Shown here: piece by piece, positions 34,447-43,465 of the stretch
Position numbering within the stretch: position 1 is the first letter of the stretch
How the letters are laid out: every line of letters starts with the position of its first letter
Assembly (NCBI GenBank): GCA_033857955.1
Contig: JAWVCW010000022.1
Location: 62,001-126,000, forward strand
Source of the DNA: Gaiellasilicea sp033857955
GTDB taxonomy: Bacteria > Actinomycetota > Thermoleophilia > Gaiellales > Gaiellaceae
Direction of reading: 5' to 3'
DNA: 64,000 nt
Notes under the pieces: generated by a model
Databases searched by the model: none
What the model saw: only the letters and a program-made list of their open reading frames with translations
What the model was told of the DNA's origin: nothing
Program-made: the position numbers and the translations under genes

Positions 34447-35354
34447 CAGGCCGTCTCCGCCTTGCCGAACAGCAGGCGCTGGATCAGCGTCACGGTGAAG
34501 ATGAGCACGAAGAGCGCGATCCCGATCGCGGCGGCGTAGCCGAACCGGACGTCGGCGATCGCGGTCCGGTAGAGGTAGAGGACCGCCGATAGGGTCGAGT
34601 AGTTCGGCCCGCCGGAGCCCTTGGAGACGAAGAACGACTGGTCGAAGAGCTGGAGCGCCCCGATCACGGAGACGACGGCGACGAAGAAGTGGCCGGGCTT
34701 CAGCAGCGGAAACGTGATCTTCCAGAACGTCCGCCAGGTGTTGGCACCGTCCATCGCGGCCGCCTCGTAGACGTCGGTCGGGATCGCCTGCAGTGCGGCG
34801 AGGTAGAACAGCATCAGCGTTCCCGAGGTCGTCCAGGCGTTCAGCCCGGCGATCGACCAGAGCGCCGTGTCGGAGTCCGCAAACCAGGCTCGCTGACCGC
34901 CGAGCATCGCGTTCAGCAGCCCGTCGGCGGAGAGGATGTAGACCGCGATTGCGGTGATCGCCGCCGAGGACGCGAGCGAGGGGAAGTAGAAGGCCGACCG
35001 GAAGAAGGCCTTGCCCCGGATGCCGGCGTTCACGACCACGGCCAGCGCCAGCGCGAGCGCCATCTCGGCCGGTACGACGACCGCCGTGTACATGAGCGTG
35101 TTCTTGATCGCCCGCCAGAAGATCTCGTCATGCCACAGCTCGTTGTAGTTCCCCCAGCCGAGCGTCTCGATCTTCCCGAAGACCCCCCAGTCGAAGCGGC
35201 TGATGTAGAACGAGTAGACGAGCGGGTAGATGAAGAACGTGAGGAAGAGACCCATCGGCACCGCGACGAACGCGTAGCCGACGAGCGCCTCGCGGATGCG
35301 GGCGCTGCCGAGAGTCTGTCGTTTCGCCGTCACCGCCACAGGCGCCTCGCTCAA
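34446..35354 (-). CDS. Sugar ABC transporter permease (MalF-like)
   Basis: 302 residues, six helices, EAA-loop YEAAAMDGANTWRTFWKI at about 197-214. CUT1 family. 66 nt separate it from the binding-protein gene, and that gap contains an inverted repeat CTCCTCCCCCGCGC/GCGCACGGGGGAGGAG (about 35370-35404), which may be a processing or attenuation hairpin lowering expression of the permeases relative to the binding protein. Confidence 0.93.
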   Translation of the reverse strand: MSEAPVAVTAKRQTLGSARIREALVGYAFVAVPMGLFLTFFIYPLVYSFYISRFDWGVFGKIETLGWGNYNELWHDEIFWRAIKNTLMYTAVVVPAEMALALALAVVVNAGIRGKAFFRSAFYFPSLASSAAITAIAVYILSADGLLNAMLGGQRAWFADSDTALWSIAGLNAWTTSGTLMLFYLAALQAIPTDVYEAAAMDGANTWRTFWKITFPLLKPGHFFVAVVSVIGALQLFDQSFFVSKGSGGPNYSTLSAVLYLYRTAIADVRFGYAAAIGIALFVLIFTVTLIQRLLFGKAETA

Positions 35355-35369
35355 CGTGTCGGGAAAGAT

Positions 35370-35404
35370 CCTCCTCCCCCGCGCGTCAGGCGCACGGGGG
35401 AGGA
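35370..35404 (-). terminator. Hairpin between binding-protein and permease genes
   Basis: CTCCTCCCCCG and CGGGGGAGGAG (about 35371-35404) are complementary arms around a short spacer. In many sugar ABC operons such an element gives partial termination or protects the upstream mRNA, so that binding protein exceeds permease. No T-run. Confidence 0.5.
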
Positions 35405-35420
35405 GGACGGAACGAACGGT

Positions 35421-36653
35421 CTACAGAGCGTCGTTCGCCGTCTGCTCGATCTTCTTCAGCATGCCGGAGATGGTCTGCTTGCCCTCCAGCACTGCCGTGA
35501 GCTCGTTGTTCGCGACGTCCATCACCTTCGTGAACGCCGGCGCGAACTGCCACGGGCGAGCGGCCGGAGCCGCGGCGATGAAGGAAGCGCGGCCCGCGGC
35601 GGGCTTGACGTCACTCCGTGAGGGCAGCGCAAGCCCCTTCGACGTCCACGTCTTCATGCCCGGCTGGCCGACCAGGTAGCGGATCAGCTGCCACGCAGCC
35701 GGCTTGTTCTTCGAGTCGCGAGCCATCGAGTACGAGACGGTGAAGGCGAGGTTGCCGTCCTGCTTGCCCCGCACCATCTTGTTGTTCGTGAACCCGACGT
35801 TCGGGAAGGTGTCGGCCATGAACGGCACGACCCAGTTGCCCTCGAACACGATCGCGGCCTTCTCCTTGCCGAGCGCCTCGCCGCACCAGCCGACGCCGAG
35901 CTGCGCCGGCGTCCCTGCGACGCCGCTCTTGATCAGGCCGACGTAGAAGTTGACGGCCGCGGCGACCGCCGGCGTGTTGACGGTCGATTTGGTCTTCGCA
36001 GCGTTCAGGAACGTTCCGCCGTTCTGGTAGACGAACGCGAGCAGGCGGTCCCAGCTCGGCGACAGGCAGATCGCCCGGCCGCCCGGCACCTTCAGCTTCT
36101 TGGCCGCCGCGCTCAGCTCGGCCCACGTCTTCGGCACCGCCACGCCCGAGCTCTTGAAGAGCGCGTTGTTGGTCTGCATCGCGAGCGGCGACCAGTCCTT
36201 CGGGAAGCCGTAGAGCTTCTTGTCCGGGCCCTTGAAGCCGTTCAGGAGCGACGGATAGAACCTTTCCGTCTTGAGCTTGCTCTGGGAGACGAAGCTATCG
36301 AGCGGCTCGAGCAAGCGCTGCTTGATCCAGTCCGGTGCCACGTTCGAGTCGACGTAGAAGACGTCGGGCGGCGTCCGCGCGGCGAACTTCGCCAGCATCG
36401 CCGCCGGATAGTCGCCGGAGATCGGGGCGTAGTCGACCTTGATGCTCGGGAAGGTCTTCTGGAAGCCTCGGATCACCTCTTTGAGCAGCTTCGTCTCCGT
36501 GGGCGACGACGCCCAGCCGGAAAGCGTGATTGTGCCGGAAGCCTTCGTGGCGGCCGGGGCCGCCGTCTTCCCCTGGGTGGTGCTTGCCCCGACGCCGGCC
36601 AGTACGAGCAGGCCTGCGACCACGGCGATAGCGAGCGGGCGGTGATGTTTCAT
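35421..36653 (-). CDS. Extracellular solute-binding protein (family 1, sugar)
   Basis: 410 residues. A hydrophobic signal (about 6-25, ending VGASTT) without a lipobox Cys, then the two-lobe family-1 fold: TITLSGWASSPTE, YDAPISG-like DYAPISGDYPA and DVFYVDS in lobe one, and GNWVVPFM, KQDGNLAFTVSYSMA later. It delivers sugar to the MalF/MalG-like permeases. ATG has a near-perfect ribosome-binding site (AGGAGGGG). A LacI-type operator sits about 30-47 bp upstream. Confidence 0.92.
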   Translation of the reverse strand: MKHHRPLAIAVVAGLLVLAGVGASTTQGKTAAPAATKASGTITLSGWASSPTETKLLKEVIRGFQKTFPSIKVDYAPISGDYPAAMLAKFAARTPPDVFYVDSNVAPDWIKQRLLEPLDSFVSQSKLKTERFYPSLLNGFKGPDKKLYGFPKDWSPLAMQTNNALFKSSGVAVPKTWAELSAAAKKLKVPGGRAICLSPSWDRLLAFVYQNGGTFLNAAKTKSTVNTPAVAAAVNFYVGLIKSGVAGTPAQLGVGWCGEALGKEKAAIVFEGNWVVPFMADTFPNVGFTNNKMVRGKQDGNLAFTVSYSMARDSKNKPAAWQLIRYLVGQPGMKTWTSKGLALPSRSDVKPAAGRASFIAAAPAARPWQFAPAFTKVMDVANNELTAVLEGKQTISGMLKKIEQTANDAL

Positions 36654-36682
36654 CTACCCCTCCTAGAAGAAATATGCGGCGC

Positions 36683-36700
36683 CGTGGAACCGGTTCCACG
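36683..36700. promoter_or_regulatory. LacI-family operator upstream of sugar ABC operon
   Basis: A perfect 18-bp palindrome CGTGGAACCGGTTCCACG with the central CpG expected for LacI-family sites. On the minus strand it sits just upstream of CATATT, a candidate -10, so bound repressor would block the ABC operon promoter. The adjacent lacI-type gene at 38847 is the likely regulator. Confidence 0.85.
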
Positions 36701-36784
36701 AAACACCGTCGCGGAGTTAATCATCCCGTTCGAAAGAAAGCAATTTCTGCCGCAACGTTTTCGCGCCACGACACTGGAGCTAGC

Positions 36785-36790
36785 TATGCT
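36785..36790 (+). promoter_or_regulatory. Leaderless -10 for the glucosidase gene
   Basis: TATGCT lies 8 nt before GTG 36799 and no ribosome-binding site is present in the gap. Confidence 0.5.
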
Positions 36791-36798
36791 CGCGCGCC

Positions 36799-38850
36799 GT
36801 GCCACTCACAATTCTCGCCGGATCGACGTTCTGCATCGCCGACGACAGGGGTGACGTCGACGAGCCCCCAGCCGGCCTGTTCGCCCACGACACACGCTTT
36901 CTCTCGCGCTTCGTCCTGCTCGTCAACGGAGCCCGGCCTCTGCTCCTGACGGGAAAACGCGGCGATCCGCACATGGCCTCCTTCTTCAGCCGGAACCCGC
37001 TCGTCGGCGCGCTGGAGCAGGACGAGCTGGCGATCGTCCGCAGGCGGCGAGTCTCGACAGGGATCGAGGAGCAGATCGTCGTCCGCAACCTTGGACGGCG
37101 CCACGTCGAGCTGGACGTGCAGCTCGAGCTCGCGGCGGACTTCGCGGACATCTTCGCCGTCAAGCGGCACGACTTCAGCCTCGGCTCCTCGATCGACGCG
37201 GCTCCGCTCCCGGGCCCTGCCCCCGCCGGGTACGACGGCGACGGTCGCAGCCTGCGCTTCGCCGACACGGCCTCGGACCTCGTCACAGCGATCACCTTCT
37301 CGCAGCCCGGTGAGCGAACGGAGAGCGGCCTCAGCTTTCACCTCTCCCTCGCTCCGCGCGCCGAATGGGAGCTCGCGTTGCAGATCGCGCCGGGCCTGGA
37401 CGCCGCCGACGCCGACGCCGTCGTCGGGCAGCTACCGGCCGAGGCGCGGCGAGTCGAGGCTTCCCTGAGCGCCTGGCGACACACGGTGCCGACGTTGCAC
37501 GCCAGCCTGCCGACGTTGCAGCGCTCCTATGACCGTTCGATCGACGATCTCGCTGCGCTGCGATTGCGTGCCGCCGGCAACGGGGAGCTGATCGCGGCCG
37601 GGCTGCCATGGTTCATGACCGTGTTCGGGCGCGACACGATCATCGCGAGCCTGCAGACGCTGCTGCTCGGGCCGGACCTCGCGCGGACCGCGCTGCGGGA
37701 GCTGGCGCGGCTACAGGCGACCGAAGACGACCCCTCGATCGATGCCGAGCCGGGCAAGATCGTGCACGAGCTACGGTCGGGCAAGGGAGCGAGCGCGTTC
37801 TTCGCCCGCTACTACGGCACCGTCGACGCGACGCCGCTCTTTCTCGTCCTGCTCTCGGAGGTGTGGCGGTGGACCGGCGACGACGCGCTCGTGGAAGAGC
37901 TGCGCGAGCCCGCCCTACGTGCGCTCGCATGGATCGATGACTACGGAGACTCGGACGGGGACGGGTTCGTCGAGTACGAGCGCCGCGTCCCGCACGGGCT
38001 GGAGAACCAGACCTGGAAGGACTCGCACGACTCGCAGCTCTTCCACGACGGCACGCAGGCTCGCGCTCCGATCGCGGCCGCCGAGGTGCAGGGGTACGTG
38101 TACGACGCCAAGCAGCGGCTGGCCGAGCTGGCGCGCGAGGTGTGGAAGGACGCCGCGCTCGCCACACGGCTGGACGCAGAAGCGACCGGCTTGCAAGCCC
38201 GGTTCGACGACTCGTTCTGGTGCGAGCGTCCCGGCGGGTGGACCTACGCACTCGCTCTCGACGGCGAGAAGCGGCCGGTGAACGCGTTGACGTCCAACGT
38301 CGGGCACCTGCTCTGGAGCGGCATCGTGCCCGAGGAACGCGTCGGCGCAGTCGCCAGGCAGCTCTTCGGGCCGACGCTCTGGTCCGGCTGGGGCGTCCGG
38401 ACGATGGCCTCCGACGACGCGGGCTACAACCCGCTCGCCTACCACGACGGCACGGTCTGGCCACACGACAACTCGCTGATCGCCTGGGGGCTGGCGCGCT
38501 GCGGAAGACGGGACGAGGCGCTGCAGATCACGCGATCGCTGCTCGAGGCGGCTTCGTTCTTCGACTACCAGCTGCCGGAGGTGTTCGCCGGCTTCTCGCG
38601 CGAGGACGCGCCGCATCCGATCATCTACCCGACCGCATCCAAGCCGCAGGCCTGGGCGGCGGGAACGGTCGTCCTCCTCCTGCGGCTGCTACTCGGGCTC
38701 GAGCCCGACGTGAGGAACCGCCGTCTCGTCTCGACAGCCCCCGGGCTGCCGGACTGGCTCGACACGCTTCGACTCGCGGGCATCCCAGCGCTGGGAACGA
38801 CCTGGACGGCCGACGTGAAGGACGGCGCCGTGCATGTCCGAGAGGACTAG
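36799..38850 (+). CDS. Amylo-alpha-1,6-glucosidase / glycogen-debranching-type enzyme
   Basis: 683 residues. N-terminal bacterial GDE domain (about 1-215: FCIADDRGDVDEPPAGLFAHDTRFLS in two parts, IEEQIVVRNLG) and a C-terminal (alpha/alpha)6 glucosidase barrel. LPWFMTVFGRDTIIAS, the NQTWKDSHDS segment and YHDGTVWPHDNSLIAWG carry the conserved acidic residues of the fold. It probably releases glucose from branched or short alpha-glucans brought in by the ABC transporter. No signal peptide, so cytosolic. Divergent from the transporter and convergent, with a 4-nt overlap, with the lacI gene. Confidence 0.9.
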   Translation: MPLTILAGSTFCIADDRGDVDEPPAGLFAHDTRFLSRFVLLVNGARPLLLTGKRGDPHMASFFSRNPLVGALEQDELAIVRRRRVSTGIEEQIVVRNLGRRHVELDVQLELAADFADIFAVKRHDFSLGSSIDAAPLPGPAPAGYDGDGRSLRFADTASDLVTAITFSQPGERTESGLSFHLSLAPRAEWELALQIAPGLDAADADAVVGQLPAEARRVEASLSAWRHTVPTLHASLPTLQRSYDRSIDDLAALRLRAAGNGELIAAGLPWFMTVFGRDTIIASLQTLLLGPDLARTALRELARLQATEDDPSIDAEPGKIVHELRSGKGASAFFARYYGTVDATPLFLVLLSEVWRWTGDDALVEELREPALRALAWIDDYGDSDGDGFVEYERRVPHGLENQTWKDSHDSQLFHDGTQARAPIAAAEVQGYVYDAKQRLAELAREVWKDAALATRLDAEATGLQARFDDSFWCERPGGWTYALALDGEKRPVNALTSNVGHLLWSGIVPEERVGAVARQLFGPTLWSGWGVRTMASDDAGYNPLAYHDGTVWPHDNSLIAWGLARCGRRDEALQITRSLLEAASFFDYQLPEVFAGFSREDAPHPIIYPTASKPQAWAAGTVVLLLRLLLGLEPDVRNRRLVSTAPGLPDWLDTLRLAGIPALGTTWTADVKDGAVHVRED

Positions 38851-39899
38851 GAGGGTTTGGCGAGGGGCGGCCCTGTCGTCCTCCGGACGACGAGCTCGAG
38901 CGGCAGCGTCTCGGAGTGGGCGTCCAGTCGCTCGCCCGCCAGCGCCTGGAGCAACAGCTCGACGCCACGCCGACCGCTCTCGAACAACGGCTGGCGCACG
39001 GTGGTGAGCCCGACGTAGGACGCAGCCTCGACGTCGTCGAAACCGACGACGGAGAGCGCCTCGGGCACGCGCACGCCCATTGCCTGCGCAGCCTCGAGCG
39101 CGCCGAGCGCCTGCGTGTCCGAGGCGGCGAAGATCGCGGTGGGTGGCTCGGGTAGACGCAAGAGTCCCTCCGCGATGCTCCGCGCCTGATCGGTGCTCTG
39201 CGTTCCTTCGCGCACGTACTCGGGACGCACCGCGAGCCCGGCCTGCGTGAGAGCGCGGACGTAGCCCTCGGTTCGGTCGCGAGTCGAGTGGAACCGGAAG
39301 CGGTCCGGCGGCTTGTCTCCGATGAAGGCAATCCGGCGATGGCCGAGCTCGAGCAGGTGGCGGGTGGCAAGCTCGCCGCCTGCGACATCGTCGGACAGGA
39401 CGGTCGGAAGGGCCGAGTGAGGCGCGTCGATGAGAACGCACGGGATCTTCGCCTGCCCGAGGCGGACGAGCTCGACATCGGGCGGGACGAGCGAGACCAC
39501 GAGCAGCCCGTCGGCCCGGTCGCCGCGCCCGAACGTGTCGAACGCACGACGCTCGCGATCGGGAGACTCGACGTCGAACAGCGCTAGGTCGTAGGGCGAC
39601 GCCTCGAGGCCGGAGACGATTCCGCGCAGCCGCTCGACGGCGGATGGGTTCGTGAAGAACGGGACGACGACCCCGATCACGAATGTGCGCCGCAGGGAGA
39701 GGTTCCGCGCGACCGAGCTCGGCCGGTAGTTCAGCTCGCTGATCGCGGCGAGCACGCGCTCGCGGGTCGGAGCCGCGACGTTCGGGTGCCCGTTGAAGAC
39801 GCGGGAGACCGTCGCCATGCCGACGCCCGCGCGCGCAGCGACGTCCGAGATCGTCGGCGGGCTCGGGTCGTTGTCGGGAGCGCTGCCGCTCAGCGCCAT
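38847..39899 (-). CDS. LacI-family transcriptional regulator
   Basis: 350 residues from ATG 39899. N-terminal helix-turn-helix and hinge: TISDVAARAGVGMATVSRVFNG, read as the HTH, followed by RPSSVARNLS. A periplasmic-binding-protein-like effector domain fills the rest, with GFDDVEAASYVGLTTVRQP near the end. An in-frame GTG at 39935 is possible, but ATG 39899 gives the usual short N-terminal arm. A LacI-like half-match operator overlaps the start, suggesting autoregulation. It probably represses the sugar ABC operon and the glucosidase gene. Confidence 0.93.
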   Translation of the reverse strand: MALSGSAPDNDPSPPTISDVAARAGVGMATVSRVFNGHPNVAAPTRERVLAAISELNYRPSSVARNLSLRRTFVIGVVVPFFTNPSAVERLRGIVSGLEASPYDLALFDVESPDRERRAFDTFGRGDRADGLLVVSLVPPDVELVRLGQAKIPCVLIDAPHSALPTVLSDDVAGGELATRHLLELGHRRIAFIGDKPPDRFRFHSTRDRTEGYVRALTQAGLAVRPEYVREGTQSTDQARSIAEGLLRLPEPPTAIFAASDTQALGALEAAQAMGVRVPEALSVVGFDDVEAASYVGLTTVRQPLFESGRRGVELLLQALAGERLDAHSETLPLELVVRRTTGPPLAKPS

Positions 39900-39912
39900 G
39901 AAACCGCTTCCA
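39899..39912. promoter_or_regulatory. Second LacI-type operator over the lacI start codon
   Basis: TGAAACCGCTTCCA shares 11 of 14 positions with the centre of the operator at 36685-36698 (TGGAACCGGTTCCA) and keeps the CCG/TTCCA half. It overlaps the regulator's own start codon, consistent with autoregulation. Confidence 0.6.
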
Positions 39913-39967
39913 CCCGCATGGCCCAAGCCTCGCACTACGGCTCGGACGTTGTCAACCAGGCATGCCT

Positions 39968-39999
39968 CGGGGCGGGAGCGATAGTCCGCCCCCGCCCCG
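39968..39999 (-). terminator. Hairpin downstream of MFS transporter gene
   Basis: 9-bp perfect stem CGGGGCGGG/CCCGCCCCG with a 14-nt loop, 12 nt past the MFS stop on the minus strand. No T-run. Confidence 0.45.
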
Positions 40000-40010
40000 G
40001 CTTGTCAGGC

Positions 40011-41447
40011 CTAGGCGCCCTCGAGCGCCGGCACCGTCTCCGGCGCGACTGCGATCTCTTCCTGGCGGATCAGCGTCAGCGCAGCGACCACGCCGGCGAG
40101 GGCGATTCCGGCTCCGACCCAGAAGGCGAGCTGGAAGCCCGACGTCATCGCCTGAGGCACGGCCGTGCCCGCCGCGACCTCGTTCTCCGTGTGCGTGATC
40201 GCGATCGTCGAGAGGAGAGCGATCCCGACCGCGCCGCCGATCTGCTGCGAGGTGTTGATCAGCCCGGAGGCGATGCCCGCCTCGGCCTGCTTGACGCCCG
40301 CGAGCGCCGCGATCGAGATCGGGACGAAGCAGAGCGCCATCCCGAGCGCGACGATCAGGAAGCCCGGCAGCAGGTTCCTGGCGTACGACCCGTCGACCGA
40401 GACCTGCGTGAAGATGAGCAGGCCGACGGTCAGGATCGCCATGCCGCTGGCGATCAGCGGCCGGACGCCGGCGCGGTTCACGAGCATCGCGGCGACGTTC
40501 GCCCAGATGATCGACGTGCCCGCGACCGCGAGGTACGCGACGCCCGTCTTCATCGCCGAGTATCCGAGCACCTGCTGCATGTACAGCGTCAGCATCAGGA
40601 ACATCGAGAAGAGCGCCGTGCCGAGGATGAAGCCGGCGACGTTCGCGCCGAGCACGGTCTTCGTGCGTAGGATCCCGAACCGCATCAGCGGCTCGGCGAC
40701 GCGGTTCTCCCAGGCGACGAAGCCTGCCAGGAGAGCCGCCGACAGGACGAAGACGCCGATGCTGCGGCCCGAGCTCCAGCCCCACGAGTGGCCCTGGGTG
40801 ATGCCGAGCACGAGCGTGGTGAGGCCTGAGGTGACGAGGATCGCGCCGAGTGCGTCGAACGTCTTGATGCGCGTGTCCTTGCTCTCTCCGAGCAGGGCGG
40901 GGGCGAGGCCGAGGGCCACGAGCGCGACCGGGATGTTGACGAAGAAGATCCACTCCCACGACAGGGCGTCGGTCAGGACGCCGCCGAGGAGCACGCCCGC
41001 TGCAGCGCCGAAGCCGCCGACCGCGCCCCAGACGCCGAGGGCGATGTTCCGCTCCCGGCCTTCGCGGAAGGTGGTCATCAGGATTGCCAGTGCAGCGGGT
41101 GAGATCGTCGCGGCGCCGAGGCCCTGGAGCGCGCGAGCGCCGATCAGGGAGCCCTCGGACCACGCGAGCCCGCAGAGGAGCGAGCCGATCGCGAACGCGA
41201 CCAGGCCGATCATGAAGATGCGCCGGCGGCCCAGCAGGTCGGCGGTTCGCCCGCCGAGCAGCAAGAAGCCGCCGAAGACGAGCGCGTAGGCGGAGATCAC
41301 CCACTGCAGGTTGGCCTGCGAGAACTCGAGATCCTTCTGGATCGAGGGAAGAGCGACGTTCACGATCGCGATGTCGAGCACGACCATGAACTGGACGGCA
41401 CCGAGAAGCGCCAGTCCGAACCACTTCAAGCGGGGAGAGGTGACCAT
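40011..41447 (-). CDS. MFS drug-efflux transporter (DHA2/EmrB-QacA family)
   Basis: 478 residues with about 14 membrane helices. Motifs: LDIAIVNVALPSIQKDL (motif D1 of DHA2), GGRTADLLGRRR (motif A) and the GxxxGPxxGG-like antiporter region GAVGGFGAAAGVLLGG (motif C). Proton-driven export of drugs or metabolites; substrate unknown. I choose ATG 41447 since the longer frame adds a charged stretch reaching into the regulator gene. Divergent from the HxlR regulator. Confidence 0.92.
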   Translation of the reverse strand: MVTSPRLKWFGLALLGAVQFMVVLDIAIVNVALPSIQKDLEFSQANLQWVISAYALVFGGFLLLGGRTADLLGRRRIFMIGLVAFAIGSLLCGLAWSEGSLIGARALQGLGAATISPAALAILMTTFREGRERNIALGVWGAVGGFGAAAGVLLGGVLTDALSWEWIFFVNIPVALVALGLAPALLGESKDTRIKTFDALGAILVTSGLTTLVLGITQGHSWGWSSGRSIGVFVLSAALLAGFVAWENRVAEPLMRFGILRTKTVLGANVAGFILGTALFSMFLMLTLYMQQVLGYSAMKTGVAYLAVAGTSIIWANVAAMLVNRAGVRPLIASGMAILTVGLLIFTQVSVDGSYARNLLPGFLIVALGMALCFVPISIAALAGVKQAEAGIASGLINTSQQIGGAVGIALLSTIAITHTENEVAAGTAVPQAMTSGFQLAFWVGAGIALAGVVAALTLIRQEEIAVAPETVPALEGA

Positions 41448-41483
41448 GTGTTCGTGTTCCTTCTCTGTTCGGAGTCGTCGGTG

Positions 41484-41519
41484 CTTGCGAATATACAGAG
41501 ATCCCTTGCTTTTCGCAAG
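41484..41519. promoter_or_regulatory. Inverted repeat in MFS/HxlR divergent region
   Basis: CTTGCGAA (41484-41491) and TTCGCAAG (41512-41519) form an 8-bp perfect inverted repeat with a 20-nt spacer, midway between the two divergent starts. It is a plausible operator for the HxlR dimer. Confidence 0.55.
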
Positions 41520-41559
41520 TTCATGTTGCAGAATGTGAAGTAATGGGTACGATGCCCGT

Positions 41560-42186
41560 ATGAGCAAGCGCTACGACCAGTACTGCCCGATCGCCTGTTC
41601 GCTCAGCCTCGTGGGCGAGCGCTGGACGCTGCTCGTCATTCGCGAGCTGATGCACGGGCCGAAGCGGTACACCGACCTCGTCGACCGACTGCACGGGATC
41701 GGAACGAACATCCTCGCGCTGCGCCTGAAGGAGCTCGAGGCCGCAGGCTTGGTCGAGAAGCACAAGCTGCCGCCGCCCGCGGCGTCCACCGTGTACGAGC
41801 TGACGGCCACGGGCCGAGAGCTTCGTCCCGTGCTGCACGAGCTGGCGCGCTTCGGCGCGCGGCTGATGGGCCCGCCTCCCCTCGACGCTCTCCATCCGGG
41901 CTGGCTCGTCACTGCGCTCGACCTGTCGCTTTCACCGGTCTCGCCGGCCGGCCGGCTCGCCTTCCGGATCGGCGAAGAGGAGGCCTCGCTCGTCGACGGC
42001 GTCGCGCGTCCGGGGCTCGTCGACGATCCCGACGTCCTCGTCGAGAGCGACGCAATTGGCTTCTACCACCTCGTCGTCAGCCGGCAGACCGACGGCGTCC
42101 GGATCGAAGGCGATTCCGACGTGCTTGACCGGCTGATCGACGCGTTCGGGCCGCGCCCGGCTACGGGCGAGCCGCTTCCCGCCTGA
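41560..42186 (+). CDS. HxlR-family transcriptional regulator with C-terminal effector-like domain
   Basis: 208 residues. The HxlR winged helix spans about 8-105: CPIACSLSLVGERWTLLVIREL, LVDRLHGIGTNILALRLKELE and YELTATGREL. The extra C-terminal domain (about 115-200) resembles the sterol-carrier-like tail of some HxlR proteins and may bind a ligand. Divergent from the DHA2 pump, which it probably represses. A TACGAT hexamer (41548-41553) lies 6 nt before ATG. Confidence 0.88.
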   Translation: MSKRYDQYCPIACSLSLVGERWTLLVIRELMHGPKRYTDLVDRLHGIGTNILALRLKELEAAGLVEKHKLPPPAASTVYELTATGRELRPVLHELARFGARLMGPPPLDALHPGWLVTALDLSLSPVSPAGRLAFRIGEEEASLVDGVARPGLVDDPDVLVESDAIGFYHLVVSRQTDGVRIEGDSDVLDRLIDAFGPRPATGEPLPA

Positions 42187-43465
42187 GCACGTCCCAGGCG
42201 AGCCGCACGTCGTCCTCCGTCGTGCGCGCGTTGCCGACCGCGAGCCGCAAGGAGTAGCGCCCGTTCAGCTTCGTGTGCGAGATGAAGATCTCGCCCGTCG
42301 CGTTGACGCGCTCGAGCAGCGCCTCGTTCTCCTCGTCGGAGCCGTCGCGGCGAAAGCAGACGAGCGAGAAGGGCCGCGGCGCCATCAGCTCCCAGCCCGG
42401 CTCGTCGCGCACCCACTCCTCGAAGATCCCGGCCAGGCGGATCGCCTCCCGGATCCGCTCCTGCAACCCTGCGCGGCCGTAGCAGCGCAGCACGGCCCAG
42501 AGCTTGAGCGCGCGGAAGCGCCGGCCGAGCACCGGGCTGTACTCCGACAGGCTCGTCACCTCCTCTCTGACCCGGAGGTACTCCGGCACGAGGCTGAAGG
42601 CCGCACGGAGGTCATCGGGCCGCCGTGTCCAGAGCGTCGAGCAGTCCATGGGCGTGAGCAGCCACTTATGCGGGTTGACGACAACCGAATCGGCGCGCTC
42701 CCAGCCGGCGAAGTGCCCGCGCAGCTCCGGGCACACCGCCGCGGAGCCGGCGTAGGCCGCGTCGACGTGGAGCCAGACGCCGGCGGCCTCGGCACGGTCC
42801 GCGATCGCCTCCACCGGATCGACGGAGCTCGTCGAGGTCGTCCCGATCGTCGCCACGACCGCGCACGCGTCCGCAAGGTCGAGCGCGTCCGGACGTAGCC
42901 GGAACGCATCGTCAACCGGGGTCAGGCGTGCCTCGAGTTCGAGCAGCCGACAAGCCTTCGCGACCGACGAGTGCGCGTGCTCGGAGGCGACGACGACCCG
43001 CGCGCCCGGCTTCGCCTGCCGCGCGGCGGCGAGTGCGGCCATCGTGCACGTCGAAGCGGTGTCCTCGATGTGGCCGTGGAGGCCGTCGGGCAGCCCGAGC
43101 AGCTGCGCGAGCCAGTCGAGGGTCAATTCCTCGAGCTCCTGCAGCGCCGGCGAGGTGCGCCAGAGGATCCCGACCTGGTTCAGCCCGGCGCTGAGCAGCT
43201 CCGCCAGCACGCCCGGCTCCGAGCCGGTATTCGCGAAGTAGGCGAAGAAGCGCGGGCTCTGCCAGTGGGTGACCGCAGGCAGCAGGATCTCGTCGAGGTC
43301 GCGCAGCACGTTCGCGAACGGCTCGGCAGTCTCCGGCGGCCTTGCGGGCAGGCGCGAGCGGACGTCGCCAGGCTCGACCTGTGCGAGCACCGGAAACTCG
43401 CGCACCCGCTCGAGGTAGGACGCGACCCAGTCGACCGCTGCGGCGCCGTCCTCGCGGAAGCTCAC
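42161..43465 (-). CDS. PLP-dependent group II amino acid decarboxylase
   Basis: 434 residues from GTG 43465, which overlaps the polX stop by 4 nt. Aromatic-L-amino-acid decarboxylase family: SPRFFAYFANTGS near the N-terminus, ATIGTTSTSSVDP and HVDAAYAGSAAVCPE around the cofactor, and the Schiff-base lysine in VNPHKWLLTPMDC (about 267). It removes the carboxyl group from an amino acid such as Trp, Tyr, Phe or a related substrate; substrate unknown. Its 3' end overlaps the convergent HxlR gene by 26 nt. Confidence 0.92.
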   Translation of the reverse strand: MSFREDGAAAVDWVASYLERVREFPVLAQVEPGDVRSRLPARPPETAEPFANVLRDLDEILLPAVTHWQSPRFFAYFANTGSEPGVLAELLSAGLNQVGILWRTSPALQELEELTLDWLAQLLGLPDGLHGHIEDTASTCTMAALAAARQAKPGARVVVASEHAHSSVAKACRLLELEARLTPVDDAFRLRPDALDLADACAVVATIGTTSTSSVDPVEAIADRAEAAGVWLHVDAAYAGSAAVCPELRGHFAGWERADSVVVNPHKWLLTPMDCSTLWTRRPDDLRAAFSLVPEYLRVREEVTSLSEYSPVLGRRFRALKLWAVLRCYGRAGLQERIREAIRLAGIFEEWVRDEPGWELMAPRPFSLVCFRRDGSDEENEALLERVNATGEIFISHTKLNGRYSLRLAVGNARTTEDDVRLAWDVLRREAARP

